A stretch of DNA of 64,000 nt from positions 372,001-436,000 of the forward strand of contig NZ_CP031311.1 of the NCBI RefSeq assembly GCF_004799685.1. Direction: 5' to 3'. Shown one piece after another: positions 56,215-64,000 of this stretch. Made by a program: the position numbers and the translations under genes. Under the pieces are notes generated by a model. That model ran no database searches. It saw nothing but the letters and a program-made list of their open reading frames with translations, and had not been told where the DNA came from. The number at the start of each line of letters is the position of its first letter. Position 1 is the first letter of the stretch. This DNA comes from Halobellus limi (GTDB taxonomy: Archaea > Halobacteriota > Halobacteria > Halobacteriales > Haloferacaceae).

Positions 56215-56982
56215 TCACTCCGACAGCCCGTATCCCCGTCGGAAGAGAACGATATCGAGGCCGACGACGACGACGGCGAGTCCCGAGAGCACCGCCAGCG
56301 ACGCGTTCGGATCGACCTCGCTGACGCCGAGGAAGCCGTACCGGACGCCGTTGACCATGTAGATCATGGGATTCAGCAGCGACACCTGCTGGACCGTCCC
56401 CGGCAGCTCGTTCAGCGAGTAGAAGACGCCGCCGAAGAAGACCAGCGGTCGGAGGATGAACTGGTTCAGCATCGTCAGGTCGTCGAAGTCGTCGGCCCAC
56501 AGCCCGGCGACGACCCCGAGCCCCGCGAACAGGACCGTGATGACGACGCCGAAGGCGACGAGATACAGCGGTCGGACGACGCCGACGGAGGTGAAGAACG
56601 CCCCGATGAGGGCGATGAGGATCCCGACGACCGCGCCTCGGACCGCCGCCGCGAGCACGTACGCGCCGACCATCGTCCGGTAGGACAGCGGCGAGGTGAG
56701 CACCTCCTCGATGTAGCGGTTCCACCGGCCGTGGAAGATGTTGAACGAGGTGTTCTCGAAGGCGTTGGAGATGGCCCCGAGCACGACGAGCCCGGGGAGG
56801 ATGAAGAGGATGTACGGCACGCCGGCGATCTGGTCGATGCGCTCGCCGAGGATCACGCCGAAGACCGAGAAGTACAGGACGTTGGTGATGAAGGGCGGCA
56901 GGAAGGTGTTCCGGGGCCGACGGAGGAAGCGGAGGATCTCCCGTCGCAGCAGCGCGAGAAACCCCGTGGTGTCGAAGCTCAC
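56215..56982 (-). CDS. ABC-2 type transporter permease
   Basis: A 255-residue polytopic protein of the ABC-2 family. FLALLRREILRFLRRPRNTFLPPFITNVLYFSVFG is the typical N-terminus; the ABC-2 signature region is FENTSFNIFHGRWNRYIEEVLTSPLSYR, and FILRPLVFFGGVFYSLNELP with LLNPMIYMVNGVRYGF follows. It should export a drug, lipid or polysaccharide together with the ATPase encoded just upstream; the substrate is not visible. The start overlaps the ATPase stop by four bases (ATGA). Confidence 0.9.
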   Translation of the reverse strand: MSFDTTGFLALLRREILRFLRRPRNTFLPPFITNVLYFSVFGVILGERIDQIAGVPYILFILPGLVVLGAISNAFENTSFNIFHGRWNRYIEEVLTSPLSYRTMVGAYVLAAAVRGAVVGILIALIGAFFTSVGVVRPLYLVAFGVVITVLFAGLGVVAGLWADDFDDLTMLNQFILRPLVFFGGVFYSLNELPGTVQQVSLLNPMIYMVNGVRYGFLGVSEVDPNASLAVLSGLAVVVVGLDIVLFRRGYGLSE

Positions 56983-57935
56983 TGCGAGGACACCTCCGGC
57001 GTCGCCCGCCCCTCGCCGGCTCTCGTCATCTCGACGAAGACCTCCTCTAAGGAGGTGCGCTGGATCTCCAGGTCGACGATCTCGTGGCCGGCCTCGTCGA
57101 GTCGACTCACGATGTCCGGCGTGACGAGTCCGCCCTGGCGCGCGGTGACGACGAGGCGCGTCCCGTCCAGTTCGACCGACTCGACCCGGTCGTCAAGCGC
57201 TGCGAAGTCCGGAACGGCAGTCGGTTCGTCGCGCAGTTTGACGACGACGTCGTCGGTGCCGCGGTCCATCAGTTCCTCGGGGCTCGCGACGTCGAGGACG
57301 CGGCCCGAGTCGAGGATCGCGACCTCGTCGCAGAGCCGTTCGGCCTCCTCGATGTAGTGGGTCGTGAGCAGGATGGTCGTCCCCCGCTGGTTCAGGTCGA
57401 CGATGGTCTCCCAGAGCTCGTGACGGAGCTGGACGTCGACGCCGGCGGTCGGTTCGTCGAGGATCAGGAGATCCGGCTCCGTGATGAGCGCTCGGGCGAG
57501 CATGAACCGTCGCTTCATCCCGCCGGAGAGCCAGTCGAACCGCGTGTCGCGCTTCTCGTAGATGCCGACGCGTTTCAGGACCTCCTCGGTCCGCTCGCGG
57601 GCGTGCTCCCGGGAGATTCCGTGGTAACCGGCCTTGTGTTCGAGCACCTCGCGGATCGGGAAGAAGCGGTCGACGTTGAACTCCTGGGGCGCGAGGCCGA
57701 TCCGGTCGCGGACCTCGCGGTAGTCGTCCTCGACGTCGTAGCCGAACACCCGGGCGTCGCCGCCGCTCTTGCGGACGAGGCCGACGAGGACGTTGATGAA
57801 AGTGGTCTTGCCCGCGCCGTTCGGCCCCAGGAGGCCGAAGAACGATCCCTCCGGAACCGTGAGATCGACGCCGTCGAGCGCCTGTACGTCGCCGTAGGAC
57901 TTCCGTAGATCCCGTATCTCGATCGCAGACTCCAT
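56979..57935 (-). CDS. ABC-2 transporter ATP-binding protein
   Basis: A 318-residue ATPase: Walker A GPNGAGKTTFINVL near residues 39-52, Q-loop APQEFNVD, signature LSGGMKRRFMLA near 138, Walker B LLILDEPTAGVD near 158 and H-loop TTHYIEE near 195. A C-terminal extension of about 90 residues (VVKLRDEPTAVPDFAALDDRVESV) is typical of drug/antibiotic exporters of the DrrA/CcmA type. It pairs with the permease gene that overlaps it. It is divergent from the DUF4112 gene. Confidence 0.93.
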   Translation of the reverse strand: MESAIEIRDLRKSYGDVQALDGVDLTVPEGSFFGLLGPNGAGKTTFINVLVGLVRKSGGDARVFGYDVEDDYREVRDRIGLAPQEFNVDRFFPIREVLEHKAGYHGISREHARERTEEVLKRVGIYEKRDTRFDWLSGGMKRRFMLARALITEPDLLILDEPTAGVDVQLRHELWETIVDLNQRGTTILLTTHYIEEAERLCDEVAILDSGRVLDVASPEELMDRGTDDVVVKLRDEPTAVPDFAALDDRVESVELDGTRLVVTARQGGLVTPDIVSRLDEAGHEIVDLEIQRTSLEEVFVEMTRAGEGRATPEVSSQ

Positions 57936-58037
57936 TCACTCTCCGTCGGTTCCGCGCGGACCTAAGGACCACGAAGTCGGATTCGCTCTCCCCTTTTGAT
58001 CGACAGGCCGCTCGTCCTCGGGTCCGTCGCGCTCTTG

Positions 58038-58077
58038 GCAGTCGAAAATCGCCCTCAGCAGTCGAAAATCGCCCGCG
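58038..58077. repeat. 20-bp tandem duplication between the ABC and DUF4112 genes
   Basis: GCAGTCGAAAATCGCCC occurs at 58038-58054 and 58058-58074 (20-bp spacing). Each contains an AAAAT stretch. They lie in the 209-bp gap between two divergent genes, about 70-105 bp before the DUF4112 start. Confidence 0.7.
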
Positions 58078-58144
58078 ACGGCGAAACACCGATACCCGCC
58101 GGCCGCGACGGGTCACCGTTGACCCGTCGCATCGCCCCGATGTC

Positions 58145-58633
58145 GTGGACCCGGAGAACCGTTCCGACGCGACGGACTCGGAGCGACTGGCTCGCCTCCG
58201 TCGGGTGAGCCGCCTGCTCGACAGCGCCGTCGAGATCCCCGGAACGAACGTCAGGATCGGGCTCGATCCCCTTCTGGGGCTACTCCCGGGCGTCGGCGAC
58301 GCGACCGCGACGGCGGCGTCGGCGTACGTCGTCGCGGAAGCCGCGGCGCTCGGCGCGCCGCGAGCGACGATCGCCCGGATGTGTCTGAACCTCCTCGTCG
58401 ACGCGCTCTTCGGGTCGGTACCGCTCGTCGGCGACGCGTTCGACGTCGTCTGGCGCGCGAACGACCGGAACGTCCGCCTGCTCGAAGCCCGACTGGCGGA
58501 CCCGACAGCCGAACGCCGGGACAGACGCGTCGTGGTTGTGCTCGGGATCGCCGTGTTCGCCGGTGTCCTCGTCGTCAGCGCGGCCGTGTTCGCGACGCTG
58601 TGGTGGCTCTTCGGCGTCGCTGGCGTGGCGTAG
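58145..58633 (+). CDS. DUF4112 family membrane protein
   Basis: A 162-residue protein. SRLLDSAVEIPGTNVRIGLDPLLGLLPGVGDATATAASAYVVAEA near the N-terminus and LFGSVPLVGDAFDVVWRANDRNVRLLE in the middle are DUF4112 hallmarks; a C-terminal membrane helix follows (VVVVLGIAVFAGVLVVSAAVFATLWWLF). The function is unknown. The start is a GTG at 58145; the nearby ATG is out of frame. It precedes pus10 by 101 bp on the same strand. Confidence 0.85.
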   Translation: MDPENRSDATDSERLARLRRVSRLLDSAVEIPGTNVRIGLDPLLGLLPGVGDATATAASAYVVAEAAALGAPRATIARMCLNLLVDALFGSVPLVGDAFDVVWRANDRNVRLLEARLADPTAERRDRRVVVVLGIAVFAGVLVVSAAVFATLWWLFGVAGVA

Positions 58634-58734
58634 TACCGGGTCGCTTCGTGTCTCTCGGGTCCGTTACCGGACTCCGGGCGTCGACGCCAACGCGAAAGGA
58701 CAAGACAGAAGCGAGCGCCGTCTCTGGTACCCGT

Positions 58735-60087
58735 ATGAGCATTCTCGCCGACGCCCGCGCGCTCGCCGCGCAGGAACCCGTCTGTGACGCCTGTCTCGGG
58801 CGGGCCTTCGCGGAGCGGAGCCACGGGCTGACGAACGCCGAGCGGGGTCGGAGCCTCCGTATCGCCGCCGCGCTGGACGACGATGAGCCGTACGAGCAGG
58901 TCGAGACCGCCGACTGCTGGGTGTGTGAGGGCCTCTGTGACCAGTTCGACGAGTGGGCCGAACGCTGCGCGGCCGCGGTCGAGGACGTCGAGTTCGAGAC
59001 GTATCAGGTCGGCACGCGCACGCCGCCGCTGATCGAGGAGAACGAGGTCCTGTTCCGGGAAGGAGCCGGCCTCGACGAGGACGCGGGCGAACTCTTCAAA
59101 TCGGAGTTCAACCGCGAGGTCGGCAAGCGCGTCGGACGGCTCACGGACACGACCGTCGACTTCGGGCGGCCGGACGTGCAGTTCACGCTCGATCTGGAGG
59201 CCGGCTCCGTCGAGGTCGACGTCCACTCGACGTTCGTCTACGGCCGCTACCGAAAGCTCGAACGCGACATCCCGCAGACGGAGTGGCCCTGCAACGACTG
59301 CCAGGGCTCCGGGTATATCGGCAAACAGCCCTGCGAGAAGTGCGACGGAACGGGCTACCTCTATCAGGACAGCGTCGAGGGCCTGACCGCGCCGGTGGTC
59401 CGCGACGTGATGGACGGCACCGACGCGAAGTTCCACGGCGCGGGGAGAGAGGACGTCGACGCGCGGATGCTCGGCACCGGGAGACCGTTCGTCATCGAGG
59501 TGATGGAACCGCGCCGCCGTCGGGTCGACGTCGAACGCCTGGAGGGCGACATCAACGCCTTCGCCGGGGGCCGCGTCGAGGTCGAGGGCCTCCGCCTCGC
59601 CGACTACGAGATGGTCGAGCGGGTCAAGGCGCTGGACGCCTCCAAGCGCTACCGCGCGGAGGTCGAGTTCGCCGACCCCGTCGACGACGACGCGCTCGCG
59701 GCCGCTCTCGACGAACTCGAGGGCGCGACGATCGAACAGTACACCCCCCACCGGGTCGACCACCGCCGGGCGAGTCTGACCCGGAAGCGAGAGGTCTACG
59801 AGACCGAGGGCGAACTCGACGACGACACCCACGCGACCGTCGAGATCCACGGCGCGGGCGGCCTCTACATCAAGGAACTCGTCTCCGGCGACGAGGGGCG
59901 GACGAACCCGAGCCTCGCGGGGCTGCTCGACGTCGACGCCGAGGTGACCGCGCTCGACGTCGTCGGCGTTTACGGCGAAGACGAACCCTTCGAGGACGAG
60001 TCGTTCTTCCGCGACGACCGTCCGGCCCAGACGCCCGAGACGGGCGAATCGCCGTCGAACGACGGCGGAGCGTCGAACCCCGAGTGA
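58735..60087 (+). CDS. pus10: tRNA pseudouridine(54/55) synthase Pus10
   Basis: A 450-residue enzyme. The N-terminal zinc/THUMP region begins SILADARALAAQEPVCDACLGRAFAE; a second cysteine cluster resembling DnaJ-type ribbons (WPCNDCQGSGYIGKQPCEKCDGTG) follows. The catalytic core has VYGRYRKLERDIPQTEW and GREDVDARMLGTGRPF, where Asp240 is the probable catalytic aspartate. In archaea Pus10 makes pseudouridines 54 and 55 of tRNA. It feeds TrmY, encoded nearby. Its stop overlaps the start of the RNase HII gene by one base. Confidence 0.94.
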   Translation: MSILADARALAAQEPVCDACLGRAFAERSHGLTNAERGRSLRIAAALDDDEPYEQVETADCWVCEGLCDQFDEWAERCAAAVEDVEFETYQVGTRTPPLIEENEVLFREGAGLDEDAGELFKSEFNREVGKRVGRLTDTTVDFGRPDVQFTLDLEAGSVEVDVHSTFVYGRYRKLERDIPQTEWPCNDCQGSGYIGKQPCEKCDGTGYLYQDSVEGLTAPVVRDVMDGTDAKFHGAGREDVDARMLGTGRPFVIEVMEPRRRRVDVERLEGDINAFAGGRVEVEGLRLADYEMVERVKALDASKRYRAEVEFADPVDDDALAAALDELEGATIEQYTPHRVDHRRASLTRKREVYETEGELDDDTHATVEIHGAGGLYIKELVSGDEGRTNPSLAGLLDVDAEVTALDVVGVYGEDEPFEDESFFRDDRPAQTPETGESPSNDGGASNPE

Positions 60088-60764
60088 TGACCGCCGAGGA
60101 TCCCGTCGTCGGCAGCGACGAGGCCGGCAAGGGTCCCGTCCTCGGACCGATGGTCGCCGCCGCAGTGCGTGCACCGGCGGCCGCGATCCCCGACGACGTC
60201 GACGACTCCAAGCGGCTGTCCCCCGCCAAACGGGAGTCAATCGCGGAGACGCTCCGCGAGCGGGACGCGGTCGCCGTCGGCGTCGCCGTCGTCTCCACCG
60301 ACCGGATCGACGACCCCGAGACGGACATGAACACGCTCACCGTGGCGGCGCACGCCGAGGCCGTCGCCGCGGTCGCTCGCGACGGCGACGCGGTCGTCGC
60401 CGACGCCGGCGACGTCAGCGAGTCGCGGTTCGCCCGCCGCGTTCGCGAGGGGGTCGCCGACGCCGGTTCGGACGCCGATGTGGCCGTCAGTGCCGAGCAC
60501 GGCGCCGACGAATCGTACCCGCTCGTCGCCGCGGCCTCGGTCGTCGCGAAGGTCCGACGCGACGCCGAGATCGACGCGATCGCGGACGAGTACGCCGAGT
60601 ACGGCCCGATCGGGAGCGGCTATCCGAGCGATCCGACGACGCGGGACTTCCTCCGAGAGTACGTCGAGCGGACCGGCGAACTCCCCGATTGCGCGCGGGC
60701 GTCGTGGTCGACGTCGACCGACGTGCTCGCGGCCGCCGAGCAGTCCGGACTCTCGGAGTTCTGA
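60087..60764 (+). CDS. rnhB: Ribonuclease HII
   Basis: A 225-residue endonuclease that removes ribonucleotides from RNA-DNA hybrids. GSDEAGKGPVLGPMV near residues 9-23 holds the first catalytic acidic pair, VVADAGDVSESRF the third acidic residue, and YPLVAAASVVAKVRRDAEI plus GSGYPSDPTTRDFL are typical type-2 motifs. All key residues are present. It is translationally coupled to pus10. A structured repeat starts two bases after its stop codon. Confidence 0.95.
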   Translation: MTAEDPVVGSDEAGKGPVLGPMVAAAVRAPAAAIPDDVDDSKRLSPAKRESIAETLRERDAVAVGVAVVSTDRIDDPETDMNTLTVAAHAEAVAAVARDGDAVVADAGDVSESRFARRVREGVADAGSDADVAVSAEHGADESYPLVAAASVVAKVRRDAEIDAIADEYAEYGPIGSGYPSDPTTRDFLREYVERTGELPDCARASWSTSTDVLAAAEQSGLSEF

Positions 60765-60766
60765 TC

Positions 60767-60864
60767 GGGATTACCGTAGCCGACCGGCGATCTATAGACC
60801 CCCGGCTGGCCGCGATGCTCGATTCGGCTGCAACCGAATCGATGGGTTTCTACGATACTCCCTG
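60767..60864. repeat. Three-way-junction repeat element, copy 2
   Basis: This is the second copy of the element at 8456-8552, again directly after a stop codon (rnhB). Outer arms: GGGATTACCGTAG (60767-60779) and CTACGATACTCCC (60850-60862), 11 of 13 positions able to pair. An inner imperfect hairpin uses GCCGACCGG and CCGGCTGGC. The other inner hairpin is perfect: CGATTCGG (60820-60827) with CCGAATCG (60834-60841). The sequence between the arms is nearly the same as in copy 1. Confidence 0.6.
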
Positions 60865-60910
60865 TGGGCGGGGTCGGGACGGCGGACGGAGAGCGGCTAC
60901 CGAACGCCGA

Positions 60911-61156
60911 TCAGTGCATCTCCTCCAGCGAGACGAACGCTCCCTCCTCGGCGGAGAGCCACGTCGTCGGGAGTTCCGCCGCCGTCGCGTTCGCCGGGTA
61001 GATCGTGCACTCGTCGGGCCCGTCGTCGTACTCCTCGACGCGGGCGAGGAGGACCTGCTCGCGGTCGGTGGTCTCTGCGTCGCCGACGTGCGGCGCGTCG
61101 GCGTGCGGGGCGTCGGTGGGCGTGGAGTCGGTGGGGAGATCAGTGTCAGTGGCCAT
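60911..61156 (-). CDS. Small haloarchaeal protein, DUF7511-like
   Basis: An 81-residue protein. The N-terminal 25 residues are low-complexity (PTDSTPTDAPHADAPH). The conserved part follows: VLLARVEEYDDGPDECTIYPANATAAELPTTWLSAEEGAFVSLEEMH. I recall a family with this pattern, DUF7511; function unknown. The ATG at 61156 is listed, but a TTTAAATA box (about 61240-61248, this strand) lies 22-29 nt before an in-frame GTG at 61219, so a leaderless start there (21 extra residues) is a real alternative. Confidence 0.65.
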   Translation of the reverse strand: MATDTDLPTDSTPTDAPHADAPHVGDAETTDREQVLLARVEEYDDGPDECTIYPANATAAELPTTWLSAEEGAFVSLEEMH

Positions 61157-61330
61157 CGTGGGTCTCGTCGTCCGCCGTTTTCCCGACGGCGGTGCGGCGT
61201 CGATCGTCGCCCGGTACACCTCGACGTTGTCGCGGTCTCGTATTTAAACAGTCGCCTATTCTTGTAGGCTGGGATTCGACCGCGGGGAGGCCGTCGTCCC
61301 CGAGTTTTCGGCAGCCGACCGTCGTTAGAC

Positions 61331-61364
61331 GTCGACAGTCGTCAGCGGTCGACGGTCGTCAGCG
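61331..61364. repeat. 17-bp tandem duplication spanning the secD stop codon
   Basis: GTCGACAGTCGTCAGCG (61331-61347) and GTCGACGGTCGTCAGCG (61348-61364) differ at one position. Because 17 is not a multiple of three, the second unit is read in another frame and supplies the TGA of secD (61342-61344). Confidence 0.8.
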
Positions 61365-62949
61365 AGCGCAGGATGTCGCCGTACGCCGGGCGGGTGATGA
61401 GCACCCCGACGAGCACGCCGAGGATGGTGAAGATGGCGAAGCCCTGCAGGTCCCCGAGCGAGAGGATCGCCAGCGGCGACATCGCGATGATCGTCGTCGC
61501 GGCCGCCGCGCCGATCACCCAGAACGCCTTCCGGAACCGCGACTGGAAGACGCGCCTGGAGTCGATCTGCCCCTCGGCCATCACCTCGTCGGCGATGATG
61601 ATGAGGTCGTCCACGCCGGTCCCGATGACGGCGATGAAGCCGGCGATGACGGACAGGTCCAGCGGGTAGCCGATCCCGGCCGCGAACCCGAGGAGGATGA
61701 CGACCTCCGAGAGCGCGGTCACGATCATCGGCGCGGCGACGCGGACGTCTTTGTAGCGGGCGAAGACGGTCCCGCTGACCGCGAGCACGGCGATGATTCC
61801 GGTCAGGAGCGAGTTGACGCGGAAGTCGGCACCCTGCGAGGGCGAGATGTAGGAGGTCGTCCCGCCGCTGTCCTGCGAGAAGTCCAACTGTGCCGGGAGC
61901 GCACCGGCGCGGAGGTTGATCGAGACCTCCTGGGCCTCGGAGACGTTCGTCGTCTGCAGCTGGAAGACGGGGTTGCCCGCCCACTCGCCGCTCCGCATAC
62001 TGTCTGCGAGCCCGGGGCTCATCCCGAAGGCGTTCGTCACCTCGCCGTTGACGACGAGGAGGAGACACGGCTCGGTGCTCTCGGTGTCGGCCTGGTACGT
62101 ACATCGCGTCCCGCCGGGCTGTGCGAGTCCCGTGTCCTGCATCGCCGTCTGGAACTCCGGCGCGACGGGTTCGGAGACCGTCACGGGGACGTACGCGCCG
62201 CCGGCGTCGCCCTCCTGTGCGGTCCCGATGCTCTGGAAGTCCTCCTGCTGGAGGACGACGTCACGGGCGTAACCGCTCCCGTTCTCGGTTGGGTAGTACG
62301 CCTCGATCACGACGGTCCCGCGCTCGCCGACGAGGTCGCGGACCGACGAGGCGTCCTGGTTCGGCACCTCGACGAGGACGTAGTTGTCGCCCTGGGCGGT
62401 CGTCACCTGCTGGACCGTTCCGCCGGAGAGGCCGGCCTCGTTGATCTTGTTCTGGAGGATCCGCACGACCTCCTGTCGTGTCGTCTCCGTGACGCCCTCC
62501 CGCGTCGTCTCGTAGCCGTATCCGGCGTCCTCGAGGGCGGCGGCGAGCTGCTCAGTGGTGACGCCCTCCGCCGTCACCTCGATGGTGTTGCCCGACTCCG
62601 ACTGCGGTTGTGCGGTCGACTGCCCTCCGGACTGCGCACCGTATCTGGCGATGACGTCCGCCGGCCCGGCCCCTTCGAGCTCCGCGGCGACGTTCTGTTC
62701 GACCGTGCGCGGCTCGTCGCCGCCGAAGTCGACCTCCTCGGCCGTGACGCCGACGAGCGGCGCGCGGACGCGTGTCCCGCCGGAGAGCTCCAGTCCGTAC
62801 TGGAGGTTCGTCACGCTGCTCGTGCCCGCGACGTTACCTCCGTCGCCGCCGTCGTCCGCCGCGAGCGTCGGCGAGAAGAGTGCGAACGCCGAGATCAGGA
62901 TGAAGACCACGAGCAGGATCACCCGCCAGTTGTCGCGAACGTCGATCAT
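61342..62949 (-). CDS. secD: Protein translocase subunit SecD
   Basis: A 535-residue membrane protein. A first helix is followed by a large extracellular domain with LQYGLELSGGTRVRAPLVG (the SecD DLRGG-like region), then five helices in the C-terminal RND-like domain (PLDLSVIAGFIAVIGTGVDDLIIIADEVM and SRFRKAFWVIGAAAATTIIAMSP). SecDF helps protein export through SecYEG, using the ion gradient. The start overlaps the secF stop by one base. The stop lies in a 17-bp duplication. Confidence 0.95.
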   Translation of the reverse strand: MIDVRDNWRVILLVVFILISAFALFSPTLAADDGGDGGNVAGTSSVTNLQYGLELSGGTRVRAPLVGVTAEEVDFGGDEPRTVEQNVAAELEGAGPADVIARYGAQSGGQSTAQPQSESGNTIEVTAEGVTTEQLAAALEDAGYGYETTREGVTETTRQEVVRILQNKINEAGLSGGTVQQVTTAQGDNYVLVEVPNQDASSVRDLVGERGTVVIEAYYPTENGSGYARDVVLQQEDFQSIGTAQEGDAGGAYVPVTVSEPVAPEFQTAMQDTGLAQPGGTRCTYQADTESTEPCLLLVVNGEVTNAFGMSPGLADSMRSGEWAGNPVFQLQTTNVSEAQEVSINLRAGALPAQLDFSQDSGGTTSYISPSQGADFRVNSLLTGIIAVLAVSGTVFARYKDVRVAAPMIVTALSEVVILLGFAAGIGYPLDLSVIAGFIAVIGTGVDDLIIIADEVMAEGQIDSRRVFQSRFRKAFWVIGAAAATTIIAMSPLAILSLGDLQGFAIFTILGVLVGVLITRPAYGDILRSLTTVDR

Positions 62950-63836
62950 CAGCGGTTCACCCCCTCGAACTTGTACCAGCGAAGCAGACTCAGATTCAGC
63001 ATGTACGTGTTCATCAGGTCGGTCGCGAGCCCGAAGACGAGCACCGTCCCGATCGCCGCCAGGAGCTGAATGCCGAACAGCGTCGCCGTGACCGTCATCA
63101 CGAGCATCGCGACGATCGACGTCAGCGTCATCGTCACGCCGGTCCGCATCGCCCGGTACGTCGACTCGTAGAAGTCACCCGAGCGCCGGAGGACGTGGTT
63201 GTTCAGGAGGATGTCCGAGTCGACGGAGTACCCGATGAGCATCAGGAGCGCCGCGACGGTCCCGAGTGAGAGTTCGATCCCGAGGACGTTCATCAGCGCC
63301 AGCGGGATCATGATGTCCGAGAACGCCGAGATGACGACGGCGATCGAGGGGACGAACACGCGGAACATCGCGAAGACGAGCACGCTCATCCCGAGGAACG
63401 CGACCGCGAGCCCGCCGATCGCGAGGGTCTGCGTGTCGCCGCCGAAGCTCGCCGAGACGGTGGATATCGACCGGACGTCGAGCCCGGCGTCCTCGGCCTG
63501 TTGCTCCAACTCGGTCGCGCCGACCGACTCCGACCCCGGTCCGGACTGGAACGTCACGACGTAGACGCTCTGTGCCGGCACGGATCGGATGGACTCGGGC
63601 TCCGCGGAGAACGCCGACCTGATCTGCTGTTCGGCTTCCGACTGCGGTCCGTCGATAGCGACCTGTACCTCCGTCCCGCCGGTGAACGCGATGCCCTGGT
63701 TCACCGGTGAACCGGTCATCACGTACCAGCCCGCGATGATGAGGAGCGCCACCACCAGCACGGCGAGCGGGATCGCCGCGAGCTGGCGGTTCGTGTACCG
63801 GGTGTAGTCGACCTCCGGTACCGTGAACTCGACCAT
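62949..63836 (-). CDS. secF: Protein translocase subunit SecF
   Basis: A 295-residue partner of SecD with six helices. IAFTGGTEVQVAIDGP after the first helix, LMLIGYSVDSDILLNNHVLRRSGDFYESTYRAMRTGVTMTLTSI and FGLATDLMNTYMLNLSLLRWYKFEG near the end are SecF landmarks. The order secF-secD is the usual one in haloarchaea, opposite to E. coli. A promoter box GCTTATTC lies on this strand near 63864-63871. Confidence 0.95.
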   Translation of the reverse strand: MVEFTVPEVDYTRYTNRQLAAIPLAVLVVALLIIAGWYVMTGSPVNQGIAFTGGTEVQVAIDGPQSEAEQQIRSAFSAEPESIRSVPAQSVYVVTFQSGPGSESVGATELEQQAEDAGLDVRSISTVSASFGGDTQTLAIGGLAVAFLGMSVLVFAMFRVFVPSIAVVISAFSDIMIPLALMNVLGIELSLGTVAALLMLIGYSVDSDILLNNHVLRRSGDFYESTYRAMRTGVTMTLTSIVAMLVMTVTATLFGIQLLAAIGTVLVFGLATDLMNTYMLNLSLLRWYKFEGVNR

Positions 63837-63936
63837 AGACTCCGGTCGAGAGCCGCGCCGAATAAGCCTTCTTATGCTCGGCTACGCGTGATGCGCCACG
63901 GGGCGACCCGGCACGTCTGCTCGCCGCCGATCCCCG

Positions 63937-64000
63937 TCAGGGCATATAGCGAACCGAGAGCACACCCGGTGCCGAGCGGATTTCGACCCGGTCGACGCCG
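63937..64000 (-). CDS. Partial CDS upstream of secF, DUF5812-like C-terminus
   Basis: Only the last 20 codons are in the window: GVDRVEIRSAPGVLSVRYMP and a TGA at 63937-63939. This resembles the end of the haloarchaeal DUF5812 family, which I remember as lying upstream of secF. The identification is weak because of the short visible length; the gene continues past the end of the window. Confidence 0.5.
   Translation of the reverse strand, partial: GVDRVEIRSAPGVLSVRYMP

Overview
The window comes from a halophilic archaeon of class Halobacteria. It is very GC-rich, its soluble proteins are strongly acidic (Asp/Glu-rich), many starts look leaderless (a TATA-like box about 25-30 nt before ATG or GTG), and almost every gene is a haloarchaeal core gene or a conserved haloarchaeal hypothetical (SepF, ArcS/TgtA, TrmY, Pus10, SecDF, PGF-CTERM protein, SAMP-like modifier, DUF-named families). 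I cannot place the genus. I see no transposase, phage, plasmid or CRISPR genes; this is chromosomal backbone.

Layout. 1-6.3 kb: end of a Tsr3-type rRNA modification gene, DUF5518 membrane protein, NOG1-type GTPase, MgtC/DUF4010 transporter-like protein, SIMPL lipoprotein, DUF389 membrane protein, rhomboid protease. 6.3-20.1 kb: Cache-HAMP-PAS histidine kinase, RNB ribonuclease, AzlCD exporter, acyl-CoA synthetase, CPA-type antiporter with a TrkA module, thiolase, AAA ATPase, PhnP-like hydrolase, DoxX protein. 20.2-27.5 kb: small conserved haloarchaeal proteins, NifU-like scaffold, ROK sugar kinase overlapping a Tat-exported PGF-CTERM LVIVD-repeat protein, UspA. 27.7-34.7 kb: YgfZ/GcvT-like protein, a two-gene unit of a KaiC-like ATPase and a LOV photoreceptor histidine kinase, geranylgeranyl reductase family protein, BNR-repeat protein. 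35-41 kb: UvrA, SepF, PUA protein, and an overlapping cluster with a ubiquitin-like/MoaD protein. 41-46 kb: nitrilase, archaeosine enzymes ArcS and TgtA. 46.7-52.8 kb: HtpX, CPBP protease, NUDIX, arylsulfotransferase-like protein, glyoxalase-fold protein. 52.8-64 kb: tRNA-Pro(CGG), CHY zinc finger, TrmY, DUF4350/SppA pair, ABC-2 exporter, Pus10-RNase HII, SecF-SecD.

RNA biology is a recurring theme. Tsr3, ArcS/TgtA (archaeosine at position 15), Pus10 (pseudouridine 54/55) and TrmY (N1-methylation of pseudouridine 54) are all present, with RNase R-like and RNase HII nucleases and a tRNA gene beside trmY.

The main unexplained signal is a dispersed intergenic element present five times (5320-5493, 27496-27648, 34751-34889, 46497-46652, 49452-49599). 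Each copy has two conserved blocks, a GC-rich hairpin of different sequence between them, a second hairpin, and a TATA box exactly 21-22 bp from a conserved CGTGA. G-U pairs and a compensatory base change fit an RNA transcribed away from the neighbouring protein gene. I read it as a family of small structured RNA genes that I do not recognise. A second, two-copy element (8456-8552, 60767-60864) follows stop codons and can fold as a three-way junction. Short tandem repeats with units of 17-30 bp are common between genes; four of them span a stop codon.
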